Source: Aureicoccus marinus (GTDB lineage: Bacteria > Bacteroidota > Bacteroidia > Flavobacteriales > Flavobacteriaceae). Taken from it: a stretch of DNA of 64,000 bases. Within the stretch, counting starts at the first letter, position 1, and the number at the start of each line of letters is the position of its first letter. Below the pieces are notes generated by a model. The model was not told the origin of the DNA. It was given only the letters and a program-made list of their open reading frames with translations, and did not search any database. The stretch spans positions 1,851,383-1,915,382 of the forward strand of contig NZ_MQVX01000001.1 of assembly GCF_002954325.1 (NCBI RefSeq), given 5' to 3'. Made by a program: the position numbers and the translations under genes. This document shows positions 54,675 to 63,168 of this stretch, piece by piece.

Positions 54675-54983
54675 TCACATGCAGATCGACAATACGGTTG
54701 AGGAATTCCTGAACCCTCCAAAAAGCTCTGTCATTTCATCCTCATTCATGATCTGGACAGATATATTAACCTGAAATCGGAAGTACTCCTGGTAGAAATA
54801 GGTTTTACGACTACGGTCGTAACGAATGAGTGCCTTGAAGTCCTTGAGCTGTTCAATGAGGTGATAAACGAGTCTTTCGCTAATATGCAACCGGCGGGCT
54901 AATTCACCGGGGGAACCTGTGCACTCGTCCTCGATTAAAGAATGTAGTTGCTGTAAGCGCTCTAAATTTTTAATGCTGTTCAT
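54675..54983 (-). CDS. HTH regulator of the peptide locus
   Basis: 102 residues. An N-terminal helix-turn-helix (LEDECTGSPGELARRLHISERLVYHLIEQLKDF) of the kind found in small DeoR/HTH_11 proteins, followed by a short beta-rich tail. It begins the block that contains the precursors, so it may control them. A possible promoter lies 70-100 nt upstream of its ATG. Confidence 0.7.
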   Translation of the reverse strand: MNSIKNLERLQQLHSLIEDECTGSPGELARRLHISERLVYHLIEQLKDFKALIRYDRSRKTYFYQEYFRFQVNISVQIMNEDEMTELFGGFRNSSTVLSICM

Positions 54984-55052
54984 ATAGACGTGATTAGGGT
55001 AGATAAATCAAACGACAAGAGACCTGAAGGCCAATTGCCGTTTATTACTTCC

Positions 55053-55083
55053 TAAATCTATCTAGATGTGAAGATTAGTTCAA
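55053..55083 (-). promoter_or_regulatory. Possible Bacteroidota promoter of the HTH/precursor unit
   Basis: TTG (55083-55081), a 20-nt spacer and TAGATTTA (55060-55053, one mismatch to TAnnTTTG) fit the -33/-7 arrangement. It is the only such pair seen in the gap upstream of the HTH gene. Confidence 0.3.
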
Positions 55084-55148
55084 ATTGGAATGACGTTTAT
55101 TTATAAAAGACCGTACTCTTTACAAATTCAGAAAAAATTAACCGGAAA

Positions 55149-56258
55149 CTACTCCTCTTCTACTTCTTCAAGGGCATTCCATACCTTGATCTTGTCTTCT
55201 TTGGAAAGACCTTCGGTTACCTGAACAAAAATACCATCACTCAACCCGAGTTTAATCTCTCTGCGCTGGAATTGCTGCTCCCCCTTTTCGACTTCTACGA
55301 AGGGTTCTTTGGATTCCTTATCATACTGCACCAGCCCTTCTTTGATGGCGAGGACACTATCCGCTCTGGCCAGAATAATGGAGGCATTGGCGCTAAGACC
55401 TGCTCGAATAAACACGGTATCTGCCTTGCTCAAGGTTCCTTTAATTTCGAATTGTATGGCGCCATTCTCTTCTACTCCTTTGGGTGCAATATAGTCCAAA
55501 ACCGCATCGAATACCGTGTTTTCAATTGCCCCAACAGTGATCTCTAAAGGAAGATCCTCTTCGATTCGCCCAACCTCAGATTCGTCCACCTTTCCTTCAA
55601 AGATCATCTTCTCTACATCTGCTACTGATGCTATGGTTGTACCCTCGTTGAAGTTATTGCTCTCGATCACCTGGTTACCCACCTCAACTGGAACATCCAA
55701 TACCATGCCGCTCACCGTTGATCGAATCAGGGTATTGGCCACATTGCCAAAGCCTCGTGTTGTTCCTGTCTTAACAATATCGTACCGCTCATTTGCCGCT
55801 CTGTAGGCCTGTTGAGCCTGTTGAAAAGAGAGTTGAGCCCGCTCCCAGTCCGCCTGAGACACCACACCTTTGTCAAACAACCCTTTCTGGCGATCATAAT
55901 TACGTTTAGCATCATTCAAGCTAATCTTGGCGTTATCAATACCGTTTTTCGCATCGTTCAGCGCATTGAGGTTGGGCACTACTTTAATTTTAGCAATAAG
56001 ATCCCCAGACTTTACAAAGTCACCTCCTTCAACATAGACCTCTTCAATTACCCCAGAAATATTCGGTTTAATCAATACTTCTTCTAAAGGAATGATTTTT
56101 CCTGTAGCCATCGATTTTTTAAGGATCGTCTTAGTCTCTGCGGTGGCCGTTTCATACGTAACAGGATCCTCGGAGTTCTTTTGGTATAGGTAATACAAAG
56201 ATCCCCCGAACAAGGCGACGATGACAATAAGGATGAGTAATGTGACAAATTTTTTCAT
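55149..56258 (-). CDS. MacA-like periplasmic adaptor (HlyD family), second set
   Basis: 369 residues with the same layout as the adaptor at 43667-44800: membrane anchor, lipoyl motifs with IKPNISGVIEEVYVEGGD, hairpin with GLFDKGVVSQADWE, and VIESNNFNEGTTIASVAD. It follows two permease genes. No TolC or ATPase gene lies with this set, so they may be borrowed from the first set. Confidence 0.9.
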   Translation of the reverse strand: MKKFVTLLILIVIVALFGGSLYYLYQKNSEDPVTYETATAETKTILKKSMATGKIIPLEEVLIKPNISGVIEEVYVEGGDFVKSGDLIAKIKVVPNLNALNDAKNGIDNAKISLNDAKRNYDRQKGLFDKGVVSQADWERAQLSFQQAQQAYRAANERYDIVKTGTTRGFGNVANTLIRSTVSGMVLDVPVEVGNQVIESNNFNEGTTIASVADVEKMIFEGKVDESEVGRIEEDLPLEITVGAIENTVFDAVLDYIAPKGVEENGAIQFEIKGTLSKADTVFIRAGLSANASIILARADSVLAIKEGLVQYDKESKEPFVEVEKGEQQFQRREIKLGLSDGIFVQVTEGLSKEDKIKVWNALEEVEEE

Positions 56259-56300
56259 GGCTCAAGTGATTGATGATTGTTCTATTGATTGATGGATTAT

Positions 56301-57557
56301 TTATTCGCTTCTCAGGGCTTCTATAGGTTTTACTTTTATGGCACTATTGGCCGGGATAAATCCAGCCAGCAATCCTGAAATAATAAGGATTACGAGGGCT
56401 CCCACCACAGATCCCAAATCGACAGAGGGGGCCAAAAACATATCTACAGGGCCAGAGGCGTCCAGGGCCATATTAATGGCGAAAATGATAAGAGTCCCAA
56501 AGACCACCCCAGCCATACCCGAAATGATGGTCAAGAAAATAGACTCCATGATGATCTGCATTTTTATCGAAAAGGGTGACTCCCCTAAAGCACGACGAAT
56601 ACCGATTTCTTTGGTGCGTTCCTTAACGACAATCAGCATGATATTACTGACACCAATTACACCCGAAAGCAAGACCAAGGTCCCAACCACAATCGCAATC
56701 CAGCGCATGGCTCCAAAAAGGTTTTCCACTCGACTGTACTCCTGAAAGAGATCGAAGTTTCCCACAGCCCGATGATCCTTTGGGTTGATGCGGTGATTCT
56801 TTTTAATAATGTTTAAAATCTTCGGAGTTAGAGAGGTTATTGAACTCCCATCTTTAGCAGTTATCGCCATCCATCCTACCCGATCTCCGCGATTATAAGC
56901 TTGAGAAAAAGTAGTGAAGGGAATAAAAATCTGCTTACTGGCATTTTGGTTCCCCCCATTTCCGTTTCGATCCTTGTACGTTCCAACGACCAAAAAGTTC
57001 ACCCCATTAATCTTAACATACTCCCCTAAAGGCTCTTCATCCGTTTCAAATAAATCGGTAACAACGCCATCTCCCAAGATGGCCACCTTACGCTTTTGAT
57101 CCAAATCGGGTTGGTTTAAAAAACGTCCCGAAGTGATTGCCATTGAATTCTGATCCGAAATATTCGGGGTATCGCCAAAAATCCGATAGCCCCCGGCTTT
57201 GATTCCGTAGACTACGTTATTGATTCCCCGACTGCCCATGGCATTTCGAGGCGAAACAAACCTCAATTGAGGAATTTCTTCTTCAATAAGACGAACATCC
57301 TCGAGATTAAAACTGTAGTTCCTTCCTTTAGGTAAACCGTCGTACTCCATAGTGGTGGTCTGCGTCCAAACAAAGACGGTATTGGTCGCTACCCCACTAA
57401 AATCCTGTTTAACCCCATTTTCAAGGCCCTTACCGGCCGCCAACAACAGAAGGAGTATAAATATTCCCCAAAACACCCCAAACGCCGTCAACAGCGTTCT
57501 GAAGATGTTGGTGGTCAACACCTCTAAGATTTCTTTCCAACGGTCCCGATTAAACAT
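56301..57557 (-). CDS. MacB-type ABC transporter permease, second set
   Basis: 418 residues: N-terminal helix, MacB-PCD domain, three C-terminal FtsX helices with IVVKERTKEIGIRRALG. Clearly paralogous to 44831-46093. It starts 7 nt after the preceding permease. Confidence 0.92.
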   Translation of the reverse strand: MFNRDRWKEILEVLTTNIFRTLLTAFGVFWGIFILLLLLAAGKGLENGVKQDFSGVATNTVFVWTQTTTMEYDGLPKGRNYSFNLEDVRLIEEEIPQLRFVSPRNAMGSRGINNVVYGIKAGGYRIFGDTPNISDQNSMAITSGRFLNQPDLDQKRKVAILGDGVVTDLFETDEEPLGEYVKINGVNFLVVGTYKDRNGNGGNQNASKQIFIPFTTFSQAYNRGDRVGWMAITAKDGSSITSLTPKILNIIKKNHRINPKDHRAVGNFDLFQEYSRVENLFGAMRWIAIVVGTLVLLSGVIGVSNIMLIVVKERTKEIGIRRALGESPFSIKMQIIMESIFLTIISGMAGVVFGTLIIFAINMALDASGPVDMFLAPSVDLGSVVGALVILIISGLLAGFIPANSAIKVKPIEALRSE

Positions 57558-57563
57558 AGCTTT

Positions 57564-58814
57564 CTATTCGTCTCTTAATGCGTCAATGGTATGAATATGC
57601 GCTGCTCTCCAGGCCGGAAAAAATCCAGCCAGGGCGCCTGCTAAGATCAATACGCTCACCATGGTAAGCGCTAAGGTAAAATCGACGGAGGGGTTCTTTA
57701 CGTAGTCAATTTCAATTTGAGGTCCGAGAAACTCCAACAGGCCCATACTCAAAATAAAGCCTGTAAAACCTGAGATAGCCGTTACAAAAATGGCTTCTTG
57801 AAGAATCATGCCCACAATGCTAATGGGGCGTGCCCCCATCGCCTTTCGAATACCTATTTCTCGGGTTCGCTCCTTAACGACAATCAGCATGATGTTACTG
57901 ACCCCGACTACTCCAGCGATAATAGTACAGATGCCCACAAACCAGAAGAAGAGTTTGATGTTGTCCATCAGGCTGTAATAGCGGCTTGCCTGTTCAATAT
58001 CGTTACCGAAATAGATGGCCCGCTCATCGTCTGGTGAAATTTCATGCACTTGATAGAGGTAGTCCTTGAGGTTGGCAATAAAGGATTTTGAAGCCGCAAC
58101 GGTTTCATCTAAATTGCCTTTATCTGGCAGTAGGAAGGTGAGGTTTCGGATGCGATCCCCTCCGTTATACGCCAATTGGGCAGTAGAAAGTGGGATGAAT
58201 ATACGCTCTTCTTCGCTCTCGGAAGTTCCTCGCTCTCCGTACACACCGACAACAGTGAACATAACCCCAGAAATACTGATCTGTTGCCCAATAGGGGTTT
58301 CGACCTCGGAAAAGATTTCACGCTTGATTTTATTACTGACAATGGCCACCTTGGCAAAACTATCCAGGTCTTTTTGATTCAAATAGCGGCCTTCCGACAT
58401 GAATTCGTTTTCGATGTCCTGAAGATCACCAGTTGTACCAATGACCTCATAGACGATCGGGTCATTCTTGTACAAGAGTTGTGTATTCGGAGGGAAAAAG
58501 AAGGTAGAAGCTCTGTCGAAGTCATCGTCTAAATTCTCATGAACATAGTTCAGGTCTGCATTGCGAAATTGGATTCTGCGGTTGGGATTGAGCCCATTAT
58601 GAGCCAGGCTTGTTCTTCCAGGCCAAACCCAAATACTGGTGGCGGCATCCCCTTTGAATTCTTCGGCAATGCCATTGCGCATACCGTTGCCAAAACCGAG
58701 AAGAATTACCAAAATAAATATCCCGGAAGAGACAGATACTCCCGTCAAAAAAGTCCGCAAACGGTTCTTGCGGATGGTATCAAATATTTCTTGCCAGCGT
58801 TCTAGGTCAAACAT
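57564..58814 (-). CDS. MacB-type ABC transporter permease, second set
   Basis: 416 residues with the same architecture, including IVVKERTREIGIRKAMG in the FtsX region; paralogous to 46093-47322. First gene of the second export set, so the missing ATPase would have to come from elsewhere. No promoter identified in the 68-nt gap upstream. Confidence 0.92.
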   Translation of the reverse strand: MFDLERWQEIFDTIRKNRLRTFLTGVSVSSGIFILVILLGFGNGMRNGIAEEFKGDAATSIWVWPGRTSLAHNGLNPNRRIQFRNADLNYVHENLDDDFDRASTFFFPPNTQLLYKNDPIVYEVIGTTGDLQDIENEFMSEGRYLNQKDLDSFAKVAIVSNKIKREIFSEVETPIGQQISISGVMFTVVGVYGERGTSESEEERIFIPLSTAQLAYNGGDRIRNLTFLLPDKGNLDETVAASKSFIANLKDYLYQVHEISPDDERAIYFGNDIEQASRYYSLMDNIKLFFWFVGICTIIAGVVGVSNIMLIVVKERTREIGIRKAMGARPISIVGMILQEAIFVTAISGFTGFILSMGLLEFLGPQIEIDYVKNPSVDFTLALTMVSVLILAGALAGFFPAWRAAHIHTIDALRDE

Positions 58815-58882
58815 ATGGTTAGTTGTACAACTAATGTAATACCCCCTATAGACAACAGAAAGCCGGAAATGTTACAGTTTTG

Positions 58883-59125
58883 CTAAGATTTTGCGGAAGA
58901 CATATTCTTTTTTCGGAAGCGACTAAAATAGACCGCCACTGCAATCCCAAACAAGATATAAGGGATCGACATCAAATAAACAATTCCGTTGTTGATTCCC
59001 TCTGCCTGGCTCTGGTCATCAGCGCTTTCTAAAGCCGCTCGACACATGGCGCATTGGGCCTCAGCTGTTTCGGGAAACAGAATCAAAATAGCGACTATAG
59101 CAAAAAGAACTCTTCTCTTAAGCAT
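58883..59125 (-). CDS. Small membrane protein of the oxidase operon
   Basis: 80 residues: signal or anchor segment, a CAMCRAAL motif after cleavage and a second membrane helix (IVYLMSIPYILFGIAVAVYF). It is the last gene of the oxidase accessory operon and is common at that place in Flavobacteriaceae. The CxxC suggests a redox or metal role, unproven. Overlaps the DUF420 gene by 8 nt. Confidence 0.7.
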   Translation of the reverse strand: MLKRRVLFAIVAILILFPETAEAQCAMCRAALESADDQSQAEGINNGIVYLMSIPYILFGIAVAVYFSRFRKKNMSSAKS

Positions 59126-59651
59126 AGTAAGGCGAGATCATCAGGTAAACAATAACTCCAGTGATGGCGACGTACAACCAGACCGGAAAGGTAATCTTGG
59201 CCCATTTGCGGTGCTCCTCAAATTGCTTCAGGTAAGCCTTGGCATAGGTGCGCAACACCAAGGGTATAACGATGATCGAAAGAGCAATGTGGCTAATGAG
59301 AATAAAGAAGTACACATAACGCATCGTACCTTCCCCTCCATAGGGCGTAGATTCGGATGTCATGTGATAAGCCACATACATGACCAAAAACAATAGAGAC
59401 AAAGCGATACAAGTCGTATTGAGTCGCTCGTGCAACTTCACGTTCTTGTTTTTGATCGCAATCAAGGAAGCGATCAGAAGTACCGCGGTAAGCCCATTAA
59501 TACTTGCGTAGATAGGCGGCAAAAAAGAAAGGGGCTCCACATTGGGCAACTTCACTCCAAACAAGATAGCGACCACCAAAGGCACAGCGATGGATACAAT
59601 TGTAATCAAGCGGTTAAACTTTTTTTCCTTTAATTGAATTTCGGTACTCAT
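59118..59651 (-). CDS. DUF420 membrane protein
   Basis: 177 residues with five membrane helices and the conserved HERLNTTCIALSLLFLVMYVAYH region of the DUF420 family, which is associated with cytochrome oxidase assembly (CtaM-like). Placed between the SCO protein and the small CxxC membrane protein. Confidence 0.85.
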   Translation of the reverse strand: MSTEIQLKEKKFNRLITIVSIAVPLVVAILFGVKLPNVEPLSFLPPIYASINGLTAVLLIASLIAIKNKNVKLHERLNTTCIALSLLFLVMYVAYHMTSESTPYGGEGTMRYVYFFILISHIALSIIVIPLVLRTYAKAYLKQFEEHRKWAKITFPVWLYVAITGVIVYLMISPYYA

Positions 59652-59655
59652 TTTC

Positions 59656-60405
59656 TTACTGTTTTCTTTCTTTTAGCAACTCCTTAATGTCTTCTCTGAG
59701 CAAACTGATCTGCTCGGTCTCGCCTTGGCTGTTGGCTCCTTGTTCCTCAGTAATCGCTCCCCTGTAGTAGATCATGGGGTTGCCGTACTCATCCTTACGG
59801 CTGCGGATATATCCTTCTGTATCGATCAAGGCAAAAAGACCAGAATGCTCAAATCCACCCGCCACTTCTTCATCTTCCCGAGCGTACATATAAAACCCCT
59901 GTTGGGCCAGTTCGTGAATTTGTATGGGATCTCCGGTCAAAAAATGCCATCCGGCCTGAGCCTTATATCGAGCGGCGTAATCGCGAAGCACACTTGGCTG
60001 GTCATAGCGGGAATTAATACTGATCGAAACAAAGTCCACTTCATCTTTAAATTCCTTTTGTAATGTGGCTATGTTTTGACTCATCACCAGGCAGATCGTT
60101 GGGCAGGTGGTAAAGAAAAAATCCAAAACCACAATCTTCCCTTTTAAATCTTCCGATGAAAAGGCACTGCTGTCTTGGTCGATCAGATTGAAGCTCGGGA
60201 TAGTTCTGCGTGAGCCGTTCTGCTCGACATAGGTAAGTCCTTGTACGGTTTGCACAGCCATAGCCCCAAGCCGATCCTGCTCGACCACTTCTCCATTTTG
60301 TAAACGATCCACAATCGAAGGGATGACGATAATCCCGAAAACGAAGATCACGGCAGACACCCAGATGTAGGTGTACTTTTTTTTACTGTTCGACGAGGTA
60401 CTCAT
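59656..60405 (-). CDS. SCO1/SenC family copper chaperone
   Basis: 249 residues: N-terminal membrane anchor and a thioredoxin fold with the Cu-binding CPTIC motif in FFFTTCPTICLVMS (near 100) and the third ligand His in HSGLFALID. It delivers copper to the CuA site of the oxidase. Overlaps the upstream gene by 23 nt. Confidence 0.9.
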   Translation of the reverse strand: MSTSSNSKKKYTYIWVSAVIFVFGIIVIPSIVDRLQNGEVVEQDRLGAMAVQTVQGLTYVEQNGSRRTIPSFNLIDQDSSAFSSEDLKGKIVVLDFFFTTCPTICLVMSQNIATLQKEFKDEVDFVSISINSRYDQPSVLRDYAARYKAQAGWHFLTGDPIQIHELAQQGFYMYAREDEEVAGGFEHSGLFALIDTEGYIRSRKDEYGNPMIYYRGAITEEQGANSQGETEQISLLREDIKELLKERKQ

Positions 60406-61018
60406 TGTTCTTTTTTAAAGCCAATCTGTACTCTGCGAGGATCACTTTTACATCATCCTCCATTTTGTTGTTCAAATCGGCCACAGAGCGCGTATCAAAG
60501 CCGTATTTGGTGCCTTGGTCTTCATCATCATTTCGGCCTCGTAAATTGAGTTTCTTGTCAATGATGTAGACAAAGGGGGTACTCAAGTCATCCTCCAACG
60601 GAAGGGGTGATTTAAGACTGCTGTAAAACTGCTTAATCTCATCCTTAGAAGCGAAAGCAAAATGCCAGGCCACAGGATCAGACAGCTCCCCGACTTCCTT
60701 TTTAAGGCCTTCGGCGTAGGCTTCCGTTCCTTCCGGCATGACCATCAGCATCTGAAAATCCTTGAACTCATAAAAACGCTTGTAGATCTTTTGATTTAGG
60801 TTGAACAAGTTCCCCTTCATTTTGCTCGGATCTTCTCCTAAAAAGCCAAGAATCGTGATTCTGTCGGTGAGTTGTTGTTCGCTGTCGATGGATTGGATTT
60901 CTTGCACTCCCTCCGTCAGAACAGGGAGTTTTCCAAATTGATTTACCCCGGAGGCAAAGAAGAGATAGGCCACCAGAGGAAGCACAAAAAGTGCAACTAA
61001 AACAAAGCCTTTTTTCAT
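60383..61018 (-). CDS. Membrane-anchored thioredoxin-like protein, no CxxC
   Basis: 211 residues: one N-terminal membrane helix and a thioredoxin-like region (ITILGFLGEDPSKMK, TPFVYIIDKKLNLRGR) that looks like a SCO relative without the copper-binding cysteines. It sits between the terminator after subunit IV and the SCO gene, so probably an assembly factor. Function not known. Confidence 0.7.
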   Translation of the reverse strand: MKKGFVLVALFVLPLVAYLFFASGVNQFGKLPVLTEGVQEIQSIDSEQQLTDRITILGFLGEDPSKMKGNLFNLNQKIYKRFYEFKDFQMLMVMPEGTEAYAEGLKKEVGELSDPVAWHFAFASKDEIKQFYSSLKSPLPLEDDLSTPFVYIIDKKLNLRGRNDDEDQGTKYGFDTRSVADLNNKMEDDVKVILAEYRLALKKNNEYLVEQ

Positions 61019-61044
61019 CAGGAATTTTGTTTACAAAAATAAAG

Positions 61045-61072
61045 AAAGGCGGCCTTTCGGCCGCCTTTTCAT
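61045..61072 (-). terminator. Internal terminator in the oxidase operon
   Basis: Minus strand AAAGGCGGCC-GAAA-GGCCGCCTTT is followed by CTTTATTTTTG. Placed after the subunit IV gene, it would lower expression of the assembly genes relative to the structural ones. Confidence 0.75.
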
Positions 61073-61090
61073 GTATGTTTTACAATCTTC

Positions 61091-61474
61091 TTAGAAGTTC
61101 CAGGCAAGGAATCCTTCCTTGAAGACGGTGTAGATGTAATCTGCTTCCATCAAAAGGATGGCTACCAAGTAGACTACCAAAAAGATAGGCGTCCAAACCA
61201 CCGCTCTGCGCAAAGAGCTCTTTTCGTCTCTCATGTGCATGAAATCCCAAGTAATATAGTATGCCTTTACCAGGGTCAAGATGATGAACACCCAGTTCAA
61301 TCTTTTCATCCCCAAGAAGTATTCCTTGGCCAAAAACTCTGGCTTGGCGATACCCAACCATACTTCCACAGCGGTTACCAGGGTTAAGAAAATCAGTACT
61401 CCCCAGATTTTCTGGACATTGGACTTGAACTTTACAAGACCTCTAAATATCTCTAATTTATGCTCGTGCGCCAT
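61091..61474 (-). CDS. Cytochrome c oxidase subunit IV
   Basis: 127 residues with three membrane helices and the pattern WGVLIFLTLVTAVEVWLG and FIILTLVKAYYITWDFMHM of COX4_pro/CtaF proteins. It belongs to a caa3/ba3-type haem-copper oxidase and follows the subunit III gene. Confidence 0.88.
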   Translation of the reverse strand: MAHEHKLEIFRGLVKFKSNVQKIWGVLIFLTLVTAVEVWLGIAKPEFLAKEYFLGMKRLNWVFIILTLVKAYYITWDFMHMRDEKSSLRRAVVWTPIFLVVYLVAILLMEADYIYTVFKEGFLAWNF

Positions 61475-61492
61475 CGATCAAGAATATGTTTA

Positions 61493-62476
61493 TTATACCA
61501 AGTAGAAGAAGGTGAATACAAAGACCCAAACAAGGTCAACAAAGTGCCAGTACAAACCGACCTTTTCAACCATTTCGTAGTGTCCTCTTTTCTCGTAAGT
61601 CCCCAACAGAACGTTGAAGAAAATGATGATGTTGATCATTACCCCTGAGAATACGTGGAATCCGTGGAACCCAGTGATAAAGAAGAAGAAATCAGCAAAC
61701 AAGCGACTTCCGTATTCGTTGCGAATCAAGTTAGCCCCTTCCACTACGCGAACGGCTCCTTTGATTCGTTCCAAAGATTCAGCGCGATTCAAAATCGTCT
61801 TTTCGCCTTCCGCATTGATCTGCTCTGTGCGGATCAACAGATTCGGCGTCGCCTGGAATCCAGCGACAACCTCGACCAGACTATGAGAAGGAAGGGCTTC
61901 ACCGTCGTAAAACCAAATCCCGTTTTGTCTTTCGTGGTTAACACGTTCAGAGGCAATAGTGGTGGCAAACTCTCCGATTGCTACCCGTTTGTTATCTGCA
62001 CTGGCGTCAACGAACTGCAGGATACGCCCTCCTTTGGTCTCTAGTGCTCCGTAATCACCTTTGATAAAGGTCGCCCATTCCCAGGCCTGAGAACCGACGA
62101 AGATGGCACCACCGATAATGGTGAGGAACATATACAGAACGACTTTACTTTTCTTCATGTTATGACCTGCATCCACGGCTAATACCATGGTTACAGAAGA
62201 CATGATGAGGATAAAGGTCATGAAGGCCACATAGTACATTGGGCGATCCACACCGTCATGCAAAAAAGGAACGTGGGTAAAAACTTCATCAGCAATAGGC
62301 CAGGTTTCGATAAACTTAAAACGCGAAAAGCCATAGGCCGCCAAAAATCCAGAAAAGGTCAAGGCATCAGATACGATGAAAAACCACATCATCAACTTTC
62401 CATAGCTAGCTCCAAGTGGCTGATTTCCACCACCCCAAACGCTACCTTCAGTGCCTGTGCTTACGGATGTATCCAT
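61493..62476 (-). CDS. Cytochrome c oxidase subunit III with large soluble insert
   Basis: 327 residues. Subunit III helices at both ends (KLMMWFFIVSDALTFSGFLAAYGF; FFFFITGFHGFHVFSGVMINI; YWHFVDLVWVFVFTFFYLV) enclose a soluble stretch of about 110 residues (around 140-250) absent from the usual 200-residue subunit III. The insert has no obvious motif. Structural oxidase gene next to a second, standard subunit III-type gene. Confidence 0.9.
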   Translation of the reverse strand: MDTSVSTGTEGSVWGGGNQPLGASYGKLMMWFFIVSDALTFSGFLAAYGFSRFKFIETWPIADEVFTHVPFLHDGVDRPMYYVAFMTFILIMSSVTMVLAVDAGHNMKKSKVVLYMFLTIIGGAIFVGSQAWEWATFIKGDYGALETKGGRILQFVDASADNKRVAIGEFATTIASERVNHERQNGIWFYDGEALPSHSLVEVVAGFQATPNLLIRTEQINAEGEKTILNRAESLERIKGAVRVVEGANLIRNEYGSRLFADFFFFITGFHGFHVFSGVMINIIIFFNVLLGTYEKRGHYEMVEKVGLYWHFVDLVWVFVFTFFYLV

Positions 62477-62565
62477 AGATCTTTATCTCTTTTTAGTAAA
62501 ATCTTGACAAATGTAAGGGATTGCACCAGATTCCAAAAGGAAAACTGTTCCTCCCTAACGCCCTT

Positions 62566-63168
62566 TTACTGGAAAAAATACATGAACAAGTACAAATACA
62601 ACCAGAGACCTCCCAAAAAGTGCCAAAATATGGCTCCCAAAGAGAATCCCAAGTGGCGTTCGCTCGTGTATTTTCCCAAGTATTGATTGACCGTTACCCA
62701 ACCCAAAGAAATCAATCCAGCCACCACGTGAACGATGTGCGCCACCGCAATCACATAGATAAAAGACGATTTAATATTGGCGGTATCTCCTGTCAAATAA
62801 TTTCCGTCTTGTATCAGGGATTTAAAGCCTTCAAACTGAATAAAAATAAAGGCGATCCCCAGCACCAAAGTAATACCCAACAAAAGAAGGGTCTTTTGGC
62901 CGTCGTTTGCTTTTAGAAAGCGACCCGCTAGAATATAAGTCACACTGCTCAAGGCAATGATAAGAAGTCCGTACAAGAAGGCGTCAGGCAGTTGAATACT
63001 GCTCATCCAATCCTCCCTTTTTTGGCTCACCAGATAGGCCGAAGTCAATCCTGCAAAGCCCATAAAAAGACTAAACAGAAGAACGACTACCATCATTTTT
63101 TTGGAGCGTTCTGTCTTTTGTTTGACTGAACCTTCAGTCAAATCCATCTGCCGTGGTTTCATATCCAT
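62566..63168 (-). CDS. Haem-copper oxidase subunit III family protein
   Basis: 200 residues, five helices, with FIYVIAVAHIVHVVAGLISLGWV and the C-terminal FWHFLGGLWLYLYLFMYF typical of subunit III. It overlaps the cyoE gene by 10 nt. Together with the next gene it shows that this operon carries two subunit III paralogues. Confidence 0.9.
   Translation of the reverse strand: MDMKPRQMDLTEGSVKQKTERSKKMMVVVLLFSLFMGFAGLTSAYLVSQKREDWMSSIQLPDAFLYGLLIIALSSVTYILAGRFLKANDGQKTLLLLGITLVLGIAFIFIQFEGFKSLIQDGNYLTGDTANIKSSFIYVIAVAHIVHVVAGLISLGWVTVNQYLGKYTSERHLGFSLGAIFWHFLGGLWLYLYLFMYFFQ

Larger units (their letters stand above)
48124..54983 (-). other. Putative double-glycine peptide / terpene biosynthetic locus
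   Basis: A minus-strand block holds an HTH regulator, three short peptides with GG-type leaders, a secreted protein, a two-domain terpene enzyme, an M50 peptidase with PqqD-like N-terminus, a small membrane peptide and a C39 peptidase-membrane-domain protein. Overlapping start and stop codons connect several of them. It is bracketed by two paralogous MacAB-type export sets. The parts are typical of bacteriocin or RiPP loci; the terpene enzyme is not. Whether it acts on a peptide is unknown. Confidence 0.6.
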
